This document shows, piece by piece, positions 38,368 through 53,976 of a DNA stretch of 64,000 nucleotides. Source of the DNA: Eutrigla gurnardus (taxonomy: Eukaryota > Chordata > Actinopteri > Perciformes > Triglidae); NCBI GenBank assembly GCA_963514095.1, contig OY741280.1, positions 6,773,464 to 6,837,463 on the forward strand, in the 5' to 3' direction. The notes under the pieces are model-generated. The model was not told where the DNA came from and searched no databases. It saw only the letters and a program-made list of their open reading frames with translations. The position numbers and the translations under genes are program-made. The stretch's first letter is position 1; every line of letters begins with the position of its first letter.

Positions 38368-40352
38368 TCAGCAGTGGCAGCCCTTCGCGGGGACGCCGGC
38401 TGCCAGTTCCTCGTCGTCGTCGGTCGGGTAGAGGACCTTGGCGGTGAGGCCGCTCTTGACCCCGTCCCAGCCGTCGCGGGTGACGATCTCCCCCATCTTC
38501 ATCAGCTCGTAGATGTCCCTGGTCAGCAGCTCGAAGGCCCGGTCCACGTTGCTGTTGCACTTGGCCGACGTCTCCACGTAGCGGATGCCCATCTCAGCCG
38601 CCAGCTGCTCCGCCTCGTCCCGGCTCACCTTGCGGTCCTTGTTGAGGTCGCTCTTGTGGCCGATGAGGATGTAGACCATGTGGTGGGGCAGGATGTGCTC
38701 ACTCACCTCCTTGTGCCACTCCCTCACATGCTCAAAGGTCTTGTGATTGGTAAGGTCAAAGACTAGCAGTCCACCGACGGAGTTGCGGTAGTATGATGTT
38801 GTGATGGACCTGGTGGGTACAGAGAGACGAATGACATGTTAGTTACTCAAGGCAAAATGTATCTTGATTTGGCACTTCAGAACAACTGTGACATTCCAGG
38901 TTTCCCACTTTTCTGACAGTGTTTAAGTATTTGGGAGAAAGGCTCATGTCAGCTGAGACAAGTCTGGAGTGATAAAAGAAAAGTCCAAGTTAAGTCGTCT
39001 CCAGCTAAGTGTTTGTGGTGTAGACAGGAATATATTAAGTGTTTTAAGTGTCCAGTCACTCTAGACAAATTCATGTCAGCTTCCCTTCAAAGTGAGTCAC
39101 GCCAGCCGAGACAAGTCGCAGTCAAGATTCAAGCCTCAATAAGCAGCTCGTGAAGCTAAGTCTTTCAGGTCACTGCATGCTGACCACTGAAATGGGTTTC
39201 CTTTAAAGGACAGTTTTTAACCAAGTCTACTCAATTAGGTCTAAATATTAAACAGAGGTATATGGGTCACACAGCGCCTTTTTTGTATTGTTCTGGAATT
39301 TAAGAGGTCAAAACCAAGCTTTGAATTTTGAAATGACAAGCCAAGTCTTTAGGGAGCCGACTCTCAAGTACGTCATGTCAGCAGTCAAGTCCCAGTCAAG
39401 CTGAATATCCTCAGGCCGGCCTTGCAAAGATCCACTTACACAACCCCTAATCTGTGCTCTTGGTGGTTTAAAAAGAAAGAAATGTGAGGATTGATTTCAT
39501 AAACACTCTCCATAGCCAGTTAAGACAGAAGTGAAAGTGTGGTGAAGCCTGAAGGAAAACACCCTCTGAAGGTTTGTCTTCAAACAGGGAAAGGAGTTCT
39601 AACAGCAGGGGCTGCTCCTCCTCACACTGATGTGCTTGAAGGGAAATGATGCATGACAGCATGGACACATAAAACGGAACAAGCAACAGGGCAGATGAAT
39701 GCAAGAAAAAGATTTGGTTAGTTCTCATCCATCCTGTTGCCCGGGAGACTGTGGCGTCAGTATATCAGGGAATCAAACTGGGGCCTGAATATGAGGGAGG
39801 CTGTCTGTCCATCATCCGTGAATGAACGCAATGATGCAGCTCCATTTCAGGGCTTTATATAGGCCAGGGCATCATCAAATCGAGGCCTACGCTATATTAT
39901 CTTCTCCTGGCCCTTTTCTCCACCGTCTACACTCATTCCATTATAACACAATGAGAGAGGTCACGGGCTTAATTCAATTTAAGGGGTTTCAGTCTCACAA
40001 TGGCAGCCAAACACGACAGCCAACCAAGGCCTCTCCGTTATTTAACGACCAAGTCTATTCGGCGGAAGAATGATCGTTGCATTCAATTCGTGCACACACG
40101 CCACACGAAAGCCGGACGTTTGTATAGTGTCACGTACCTGAATCGCTCCTGGCCGGCCGTGTCCCAGAGCTGGAGCTTGATTTTCACCCCGGGCTCGATG
40201 TCCAGCGAGCGGGCGTAGAAATCCACCCCGACCGTCGGATCCGCCACATCGCTGTAGATTCCGTCCGTGAAGCGTTTCAGCAGCGACGACTTCCCCACCG
40301 TGGAATCCCCGAGCAAAATGATCCTGAACTGATATTGCCACAAAATATCCAT
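38368..40352 (-). CDS. rab42: Ras-related small GTPase Rab42
   Basis: Rab-family GTPase, membrane-attached, acting in vesicle trafficking and close to Rab39 (family knowledge). Two coding exons, 40352-40138 and 38809-38368, join in phase to give 218 codons. Visible motifs: P-loop GDSTVGKSS at residues 15-23, switch I region ending DPTVGVDF at 38-45, WDTAGQERF at 63-71, the GHKSDL variant of the NKxD guanine-specificity motif, and ETSAK. The C-terminus ends Cys-His-Cys, a CXC double-geranylgeranylation signal. The N-terminus [16 protein letters not shown] resembles Rab39/Rab42. Position beside gmeb1, as in human 1p35.3, favours Rab42 over Rab39. The start is the only ATG before the P-loop. A CAG-type repeat lies upstream in the leader. 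Confidence 0.93.
38810..40137. other. rab42 intron
   Basis: Bounded by the donor after 40138 (minus-strand CAG then GTACGTG) and the acceptor ACCCACCAG before 38809. About 38960-39390 has repeated CAAGTC/AAGTC motifs, a degenerate low-order repeat. No other gene was seen inside. Confidence 0.75.
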
Positions 40353-40431
40353 GGCATGACGAGAAGGAGGGGGAATGCGTTCGTGTGCGCGAGACAAAGC
40401 CCTGCACGCGGCGTGTTTACATGAAGCCCCG

Positions 40432-40460
40432 GCTGCTGCTGCTGCTGCTGCTGCTGCTGC
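40432..40460. repeat. (GCT)n trinucleotide repeat in rab42 leader
   Basis: About ten GCT units on the plus strand, which is a CAG/AGC repeat on the rab42 sense strand. It lies 80 bp upstream of the rab42 ATG. A degenerate GCTGCCGCCGCTGCTGCC tail follows. Confidence 0.85.
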
Positions 40461-40469
40461 GTCTCCTGC

Positions 40470-41365
40470 TGCCGCCGCTGCTGCCTTGCCTTCTGCCCAG
40501 GAAGAGACGCGGAGCGCAGAGCGACCGCAGCAATCATGTGATAGATTTACCTATGCCCTACTACGCGCGATATTACAACAATAAACATATAGGCAACTGC
40601 AGGCTGTGTTATGAAAGAGGGGATAAGCCATGGTGGGATTTTAAGCCGTATGAGCAAACATCATTTAGGTTTTCCTAGAAGTACCATGTGTAATCTCTTA
40701 ATTTCGCCACATTAAGATGCTTATTTTTGTTTGCAGGAATTTCAGTACTTTCATACATGCACACCAAGGCTTTTTTGACAAATGTACTTATTGTAAGTCG
40801 CTTTGGACAAAAGCGTCTGCTAAATGACCTAAATGTAAATGTAAATGTAAGGCTACACAGGGAGATTTTTGTCTGCTATGCCTACTATAGGCTACTACTA
40901 CCACTTTTGCCCGTGTGGCGTCAAATTCGAGCAGATTCTTTCAGTGCAATTAAAAGTATCGTCGTGGTCATCTAAACACTATTTCGCAACAGTCTATTTG
41001 GAGCACGACACTGTTGTTATCTCAAAACCACAAGCGCCAGATGAGTGGTAGGAGGCGGGTTGCTGTCCGTGGTTCTGAAGTATAGGTTAAAAAAGGTTCC
41101 AGCCATGGCATGATTGTGTATGTTTCTCTCTTTATATACGATATTTATACACACGCATTCACCTTTAGACTTCTTTGTGTCGCAAACATGTTTAGTGAAA
41201 TGTTTACATTTCTGTTTGTGTATTAAAAGGACTCAGTGGCGATTAAACAAACAAAAAAGACAGCAAGGAACTCCTGAAACGCTTGTACAAATACATATCC
41301 CGTCATGCAACAGGGTCCACGTGAGCTATGCAGACCAGTCAGCGGGCTGCTGCTCGGCGCTAGCG
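40470..41365. other. Region between rab42 and the snoRNA host gene
   Basis: Divergent intergenic region of about 0.9 kb. It contains the LINE/SINE tail at 40769-40850 and the TATA-type promoter of the snoRNA host at its right edge. No coding gene was recognised. Confidence 0.5.
40769..40850 (+). repeat. LINE/SINE 3'-tail repeat with (ATGTAA)n end, copy A
   Basis: Contains AAGTCGCTTTGGACAAAAG and GCGTCTGCTAAATGACC, followed by AAATGTAAATGTAAATGTAA. Such a 3' tail is very common in fish retroposons (general knowledge). It is almost identical to the reverse-oriented copy at 57995-58075. Confidence 0.8.
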
Positions 41366-41373
41366 TATATAAA
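41366..41373 (+). promoter_or_regulatory. TATA box of the snoRNA host gene
   Basis: TATATAAA lies 30 bp upstream of the pyrimidine-rich CTCTTCCTCTTC at 41396-41407, which is a predicted 5'TOP start. TATA-to-start spacing is canonical. Confidence 0.7.
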
Positions 41374-42374
41374 CGCGCGAGACGCTCCAGTCAGTCTCTT
41401 CCTCTTCAAGTCTCCGACGGGCGAAAGTTCAAGCTAACGCAGCATCTCGGTAAGGCCTCAGCTATTCTTATTTATTACAAACTATTTGCAGCTAAATGAT
41501 AGCTACCTCGCGCATTTACGTCCTATCAGTGACTAACAATGTTAACGTTATTGGTTAGCCGGTACTAAAATACGCTAGTGAGTAACATAAGGAAAGTAGT
41601 GTTAGCTTATGTAGCTAAGTTGCTGTAGTCAAGCGGCTAAGGTAGCGTGACTATGTCGTGGTAACGACACTGCGTTATACGTATACAATACCTTACATTG
41701 TTTCTACCCGTGTTGAAATAAAGCTGATGCTAGACGTGGTTGGGATAACGTTTAACTGCGTATCTCAATGTTCGCTTAGCGGCAATGTGTCAACCACGTG
41801 GCAAGCAATCTCGGACCGTTCAAAAGCAACTATGTGAAACATTTAGCGTGTTTGCACAAAACGACCATTCAACACTGACCACATATACTGCTTTTTAGTA
41901 ACGTATAAAATAATGATTTGTACTGTTTTGACTGTTGCAGCACCCCAGAACATGCATTGACTTATTCTTCTCTACAGGGCGCAGTAGGACTTCAGCCTGG
42001 CCTCCAACTATGGCGTCTGCAAACACAGGTATGTGTTTCTATCGGTACGCCAGTTTCTGTATGCCAGGCTCCTATCGAAGCCGTTTATGCTCTTTCTGTA
42101 GCAGTTAACGGTCAACAGGCAGCCGAGAAGAACACTTTCACCGACGGTCGCTGTTCAATTTGAAAATAACTGTTTCAGCAACATTAAGGGGAAGGACATT
42201 TGGCCTTAATCATAGTGTGATGATCAATATCATATGAGACCTGCTCCTTGTCTTAACTAATCACTGTACTCCTTTCTACAGGAAGTGGGGTTATATTGAA
42301 GATGAAAAGGCAAAACCTGGAGACGCCATCGCCTGCAGGTACTTTCTGAGCCACATGTTGGATGTATTTAATTC

Positions 42375-42441
42375 TGGCTGTGATTACAAACTTGCCCTCA
42401 CTGATTAAAGTCATGATTGAGACAATTACGCAACTGAGCCA
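42375..42441 (+). ncRNA. Intronic C/D box snoRNA, candidate 18S rRNA guide
   Basis: Terminal stem TGGC/GCCA encloses box C GTGATTA, a D' box CTGA (42401-42404), a C'-like ATGATTGA and box D CTGA (42434-42437). Box D lies 75 nt before the acceptor of exon 4. Directly upstream of D' is ACTTGCCCTC, an exact 10-base antisense match to GAGGGCAAGT of the conserved 18S segment GGAGGGCAAGUCUGGUGCC (recalled). The fifth-base rule would place 2'-O-methylation on a G in that run. The second guide, CAATTACGCAA before D, was not assigned. Confidence 0.75.
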
Positions 42442-42609
42442 CATGTCCAAATATTATTTTTTTCATAAAGTGGTAATGCAGTTAAATAACAGACTGAATT
42501 GTTCCCTGCAGGTGATCCTCATGGCTGACCCTGAAGTGACATAATGAGGTCTCAAATCATGGTAAGTTATTTTATAATTTTAGTTATTTTTTATTTTGGC
42601 TGTCCCCTC

Positions 42610-42753
42610 AATGATTGTCTTGACAGCATGCTATCCTAAGGACCGGGGCTTGTTTGTAGCTCTAGGTTCTCCAAGTGTATGCAAGAGAATGGGGTGGTCT
42701 TTGACTGTTGTGGCCACTTTTGCCACCAGCAGCCACTCAACTGTCCAACAGAT
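42610..42753 (+). ncRNA. Candidate H/ACA box snoRNA in intron 4
   Basis: A possible H box AGAGAA (42684-42689) is followed by a hairpin in which CTGTTGTGG pairs with CCACCAGCAG, allowing one bulged C. A terminal ACA lies at 42748-42750 with three bases after it. A 5' hairpin upstream is less certain. Intron location in a snoRNA host supports the call. Boundaries are approximate and the target was not assigned. Confidence 0.5.
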
Positions 42754-42928
42754 TTCCTGCTTAAAAGATCAGAAGTGATTAATGTGCCACATTTGAGTAA
42801 CTTTATTTTTTGTTCCCTGTGTAGGCATAAATCGGTTCATGAGCTGCAGTCTGGTATCCTAGGGCTGTGGGTGCCAATGCCTTCCTGGAATGAAGGTATG
42901 TTAACATTAATGTAACCATAAATCTATT

Positions 42929-42999
42929 CTGATCAATGATGACTACTTGTACAATGAGGACTGTTTGGATGAAACTCGCGGATATGGGACTGAGATCAG
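42929..42999 (+). ncRNA. Intronic C/D box snoRNA
   Basis: A perfect 6-bp terminal stem CTGATC/GATCAG brackets box C ATGATGA (42936-42942) and box D CTGA (42990-42993). A C'-like GGATGAAA lies in the middle, while D' is poorly defined. Box D is 71 nt before the exon 6 acceptor. The guide upstream of D is CGCGGATATGGGA, whose target was not assigned. Structure and spacing are textbook for a C/D snoRNA. Confidence 0.85.
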
Positions 43000-43245
43000 C
43001 CTTTTAATGTACTCTGACAAAAAGAGCTCTGACTTGCATTAAGTTTGTTTTTATTCATTTCAGGTCCAGTGAAGTGGTCGGCGAGTGACTCCCGGCTGTC
43101 TGGGTACACCAAGCAACCCAAATTTCTTGGTAGACCTGTGCAAGTGGTCTGAGGTGGCAACGCTGCTGAAACAACTCGTTTGTTGAGATTGAAGCTGCAG
43201 CAGGAACATGCAGTTAAAGTTGTGATGGAATAACTGTTAACTGTC

Positions 43246-43260
43246 AATAAAGCCAATAAA
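43246..43260 (+). terminator. Poly(A) signals of the snoRNA host gene
   Basis: Two AATAAA hexamers, at 43246-43251 and 43255-43260, close the last exon. Confidence 0.7.
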
Positions 43261-43585
43261 ACAAAGTATTGATAATTCCTTTTATTCATTTACTCTTGCA
43301 TTCTAAAGGACATACAGATAGTTTTGACTGGTAATAATTCCATGGACAAATAGAAGGCCACATAGTGCAAGTGGATGAGTCCATTCCTGAGCCTCTGTCA
43401 TTAAAATAAATTCAGGACTGGAAATGAACTTGCAGTCAATAGTCCACTAACTGCAACCGCCCTTCAAGGCCAGAGCAACATGTTTCATGCAATGAAGGCT
43501 TGAACTTGATAGACGGGCTACTTTAAATGAATGTCATCCAATAACTTCTGCATGAAATGTCTAGTTTAGACCTCATGTCAACACA

Positions 43586-43591
43586 TTTATT
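43586..43591 (-). terminator. ctps1: Possible poly(A) signal of ctps1
   Basis: AATAAA on the minus strand, about 290 bases past the ctps1 stop. Another TTTATT at about 43281-43286 could serve instead and would bring the two convergent transcripts almost end to end. Confidence 0.4.
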
Positions 43592-43882
43592 GTAAATATG
43601 AACCATTTCTGTTGGGTGGAAAAATCACTATACAAGTTTCATAATCCCCTCTCCCCCAAATGTGCCTTGTTGCAAAACTGAAGCACTTTCAATCTGAATT
43701 GACAGTTCTGACATCAGTAGCAGTTTTCATTATACAGAACCTGAATGTATTGAAACTACACATTAGTGAAGCAAGCTTTGGTAATCGCTCATCCATCTCT
43801 AAGTCAACTGTTTGGCGGTAACATAGAAAATTACATGTCCTTCTGAAAAGATGAAACTTTCAATGAGCATTGTGTATCAAAG

Positions 43883-49841
<5,959 letters not shown>

Positions 49842-50711
49842 CATTGTGCTCTGGTATCTGGAGATGGAGGACAGATCAAAATCAAACTGTAGACAATGCA
49901 AAACTAGTCATTTAAAAAGGATTTAAGCCATCATAACCATTGTATTTTGTTTGGGGGAAATTGTGTTTTGGCTTCACCATTTTCAGAAATGTTAAAAGAA
50001 CATAAAACAATAGCAAAGCTATCACTAAGCTTTATTATTATGGGATTAGAAAAACTAAAATCACACCACAGAAACCATGCGGGCACAGGGGTAGCAATCA
50101 GTTTCACACGCAGGAAGGGTGGAGCAGGTGGGAACTTCCTGATTCCCATGTGCGTGAGAGAGGACAGCTCGCCCAGGTCATCACCGTCCACGAAGTCAAC
50201 GGGACCTTATCACACCAGCGCAATTAGCTTCAGGCTAGTCTAGCTTCAGGCTAACGGTGGACGAGACGCACAAGCAGGCACAGAAAACAAGAGTTTCTCT
50301 TTATCCATGTGGTGTAGAGTGGACAAATTCAACTTCAGCTGAACCAAACACAATACCTGACTTAAGTTGCCGTCTGTAAACACAAAGGGCAGCTCACGTA
50401 ATATGAGAATATATAAAAAATGATGGCTTGTGATTAACTTTCGAACAAAAAGTATGGCAAAAAAAGACGAATAGTTCAAATTGACCAACTATAGCAGCAT
50501 TATTATAAATACTCCATTTGGGTCGAGAAACTACAGCTGAAATGTAAGCTAGTTATCATATTAAACTGCTACCTTCACACATATATGCAACACGGTTTAC
50601 TCTCTCTCTCTCTTTTTTTTCTTTTTACCGCGAGTCTTGCGTAGCTTGCAGGTTAACAGTGCGCTAGCTAGCCAACAACCCCTCAGTCAACGGCATCACA
50701 TTTCAACTCAC

Positions 50712-50830
50712 CAGAATATTCCTCAACCGGAGCCGCTGTTCAAAAACTGTTCACAAAACCTTTAGCCAGAGAAGATATGTCGATCCAAATCGCGACACGT
50801 CTGCTTTCGCTTCGCTACAGACCCATCTAC
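50712..50830 (-). other. ctps1: Predicted non-coding first exon and promoter area of ctps1
   Basis: On the minus strand a donor (ATTCTG then GTGAGTTG) ends an exon at 50712. The coding exon's acceptor ends at 49858 (ATCTCCAG), leaving 13-16 leader bases before the ATG. The transcription start is not defined; 50830 is a rough limit. Confidence 0.5.
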
Positions 50831-53800
50831 CCTCCAACTGGTTCTACACGTGTGTGGACCACGATTCAGCCCTACAGCGCATCATTCATCACAATCCACA
50901 CACACGACAGTGTGCTGCTGCTGCTTCTTCTTCTTTGGTGTTTTTTACGGCAGCCGGCGTCCGCTATGTTGCATTGCTGCCACCTTCTGGAAATAATCCA
51001 TTACACGTTCAATGTAATTCAACGCAATTCGATATGCTTTATTGGATTTATTGAATCAGTAGAAGTAAATGTACTCATAATCAGGGCTGTAGTGGAGGCT
51101 AAACGGACGTAAACGTAATTCAATGAATTTCAGCGGTAAAGATTTGTAGAGATATTCTTATGCCTCTCCCTGATTGGGTACAAGACAAAAACACTCAAAC
51201 TAATCTAATAAGTACAGCTTCATGGGGCAATTCACATTTTGATCAGAGACAGACGAGACGAAGAGGTGTGCACGGGGCCTATGAGCGTGCACAGTATGTT
51301 TTCATCCAGGTAATGTCTTTACAGCAGGAGTGCCTTTTGTTTGTGTTGTTTTGTGTGTGTGTTATGCTAGTAGTAGCTAATGGACCCCTGAGGACAACAA
51401 GTGCTATAAAAAACGAAGACAACAAAAGGGTTAAATAATGACTCTTGTAAAGTGCTGGCAAAGTTTCATTATGACAATTGTTCACCTTGGTGACCACTAC
51501 AAACTCCTCGTCCTCATCACGTGCCTACTTTGTGGAGGTTTTACCATGGCAGAGAACTATGACAAATAAAATGATGGCCATAATGAGCCTCAGAGGAAGA
51601 AGTGGGAAGGTTGCCTTCATGAAGACTCATCTCTACAAGATCATCTGTGCTGAGTTTGCTTTAACATAGTAGTTTTGTAACAATGTTTTAAATAAGTGAA
51701 TATAGTAAGTAGAATAATGATTCATAAGCAAAATAATTTTAGTTGGAGGACTCCACAGAGCATGCTCTAATATTATAATATATAATATTCCATTCTGGGC
51801 TCTAGACTAATTCTCTACCGGCAGCACTGGTACTACCAACTGCCTTTTGTTGGTCGCACAAGCACATGATAATCAATGACCTTGCACGCTGATAAATACA
51901 AATTTATATACTTGAAACATTTTAAAAACAAAATATTTTAATTTGAGAGGTTAGCGTTTGCTAATAACTGATATGCTGGTTTTTTCCCCCTCTTCAGATG
52001 CTGTCTTGAGCTCATTTACGACAACAATGACCAAAGTAGAAGAAAACATGGCACAATATTTGAAATATGCACCAGAGAGGATGGGTGGCGGTGGCAGAAA
52101 GAAGTAGCAAGAAGATTTAAGCCCTGCCGTGTTCAATGTTGCTGTTTGGGATGTTTTTTTCCAGGTTAGACATCATCGACACACGTTTTTCATAAAAAGT
52201 AATGTTGAAAAAGACTGCTTGTGTGTGAAATAATGGCACAATTGATTTAGCCATGTCGAATAATAAAGCATGATTTCTTATTTCAGTGAAATGTCTTTAT
52301 GAATCTTCTTCCTGGTCTTGCTTTGACACATTGGTGCATGTTGTGAACATTTGAATGACAGTGTATTTGGTGCTTTCCATGTAATGTAGATGAGATCTCT
52401 TCACCATGATTAGTAATCACACAAAACATTCTTATGATTGCTATGTCTTACTTACTACTAGTAAAGATAGAATTATGTCCAATAAGAGAGCCATGCACTA
52501 CAAGTTTTTGCACCGTGTTTCAGGACAATCACAGATACAGCGTTTCGTAACTTAGTGTTAATGTATCCATTTCAAGGTGTTTGGTGTTACTGGAGCTACT
52601 GTTGAACACATCAATACTTTAGTGAAAACAGTGTAACAAAAATATATAGTGTTTCAAACTATGTTGAGAAGAAATTTCCAATGGTTAACCAACGCTGGCA
52701 CCTGACGTTGATTCAACAGTGACTCGACGTTAAAATGCCAGCTGACAGCACAATGTCGTGAACTGAGCTCTGACTTCTCTTGGATGGAGTCTTTACTCAG
52801 TCAACCGCAGGCTAACTAGCCAATGGGCTACCTGCTGTGTTTGCCCTTGGGGTAAGGCAGTGGTGTAATACCAGGGAGTGAGTGCAGATTTTGGGCAATG
52901 AATGTGTGTTTTACTATACGTGTCTGTCAATGTGTGTGTAACGGAGTGAATAAACAGTTATATGAATTTTATTTTAAATCCTGCAGAAATGGGTCCAGAC
53001 TTTTATTTTGTAGTTTCCTGTACAGGTTTGGATTGTGGGTAATTTGCAGCAGGAAGAGATTCTCCATGCTGCAGGTAGGTTGGGATTTCGTGGGTCTGCA
53101 TAAAAGTCTTTAAAAGTCATATTCACTCTGTATTGCATGAGACCAGATACTTTCCGTTTTAAATGTATTATATGAGGTCATTATAAATCGCATTTTTGCG
53201 ATGTTTGACTCTGTATTGTTGCTTTTATTTCGTTTTGCATTTTCGTTTGACCTTGGAAGACATTTGTATGGGAAAGTGCAACTGGTCATTTGACATTTAT
53301 TTTGTTTAGATGACGCACGCATCCTGGCCCTGAATCCACATACCAACTTTGGTTTTGTGTCTGACCCATGTGCAGAATAAAAGGCTTCATCCGCTATTGG
53401 GAGTCATCTTGTTTCCACACAACGCAGAGCAACAGTACAGACCAGTAACATGTGCACGGTTGAGTGTTTAGCAATGCAAACTTCAGCCGAAAGAAGAGAC
53501 TTATAGTTGAATTAACACCTCTCTGAAAAGTAGAGAAAAACTCAAACAATAAACATTATCATCTGGAAGATCTGTTGTCGTAGTTAATAAAGTGGACCAA
53601 GAGTTGAAACAAATGATACAGTGTGACTTCATGTTTCTGTCACTTTAGTGAAACTTCACCTCCTGTCTGACTTATGTAAGCTGCAGTTAAACACATACAA
53701 ACTACATTTGAGCAATAACATTCTGCATAAATCACAAATCACAGTGATGTGATCAGCATCTATTCTAGCATTTTCTAGGATTTTTGGGAGGTGCACGTCA
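50831..53800. other. ctps1-arrdc3-like intergenic region
   Basis: No gene was assigned. Weakly coding-like pieces on the plus strand are a frame at about 51160-51308 ending in a CAG/GTAATG donor, and a segment after a TTCAG acceptor (about 52000-52109) reading TKVEENMAQYLKYAPERMGG before a TAG. They could be a decayed transposon or a small unknown gene. The rest is AT-rich with no recognised element. Confidence 0.35.
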
Positions 53801-53810
53801 GGCCCTTGCG

Positions 53811-53906
53811 TGACGTAAGGGGTCCGCAAGCCCCCTTGCGTTGTGTCGACGCGGAAGCAAAAAGCTAAAAGCCCAAGTTATGCTTGGGCTAAAAGCCCAA
53901 AAAAGG
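53811..53906 (+). promoter_or_regulatory. Promoter motifs of the arrestin-domain gene (CRE-like and CArG box)
   Basis: TGACGTAA at 53811-53818 resembles a CREB/ATF site. CCAAAAAAGG at 53897-53906 is a perfect CArG box (serum response element), 70 bp before the ATG. Between them AAGCCCAAG and CTTGGGCTT form an inverted repeat. The motifs are seen; their use is inferred. Confidence 0.45.
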
Positions 53907-53976
53907 ATATTTTCTCAGGAGCGCAGTCAGTCAGCTGTCGCGCTGCGGAGCAACAGATGGGACACGGACGTCCAAC

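Larger units (their letters stand above)
41396..43270 (+). ncRNA. snoRNA host gene (candidate snhg12 counterpart)
   Basis: Six small exons are inferred from consensus splice sites: 41396-41449, 41978-42028, 42282-42338, 42512-42561, 42825-42895 and 43064 to about 43270. Poly(A) signals AATAAA lie at 43246 and 43255. The predicted start is a pyrimidine tract (5'TOP type) 30 bp after a TATA box, the usual form of snoRNA host genes. The spliced RNA has only a short frame (about 30 codons from ATG 42010), so it is probably non-coding. Introns 3 and 5 each contain a well-formed C/D snoRNA 71-75 nt upstream of the next exon, the spacing typical of vertebrate intronic C/D snoRNAs. Intron 4 holds an H/ACA candidate. 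In human, SNHG12 lies beside TAF12, RAB42 and GMEB1, so synteny suggests this is its counterpart; the name remains inference. It converges with ctps1. Confidence 0.8.

Noticed and set aside
38314..38766. Plus-strand frame opposite rab42 exon 2
   Set aside because: Antisense shadow of the GTPase coding exon.
42035..42186. Possible H/ACA snoRNA in host intron 2 (AGAAGA at 42126, ACA at 42181)
   Set aside because: Box spacing fits, but I could not fold convincing hairpins on either side of the H box.
42219..42266. Box C-like GTGATGAT in host intron 2
   Set aside because: No CTGA box D follows, and the segment is too close to the acceptor.
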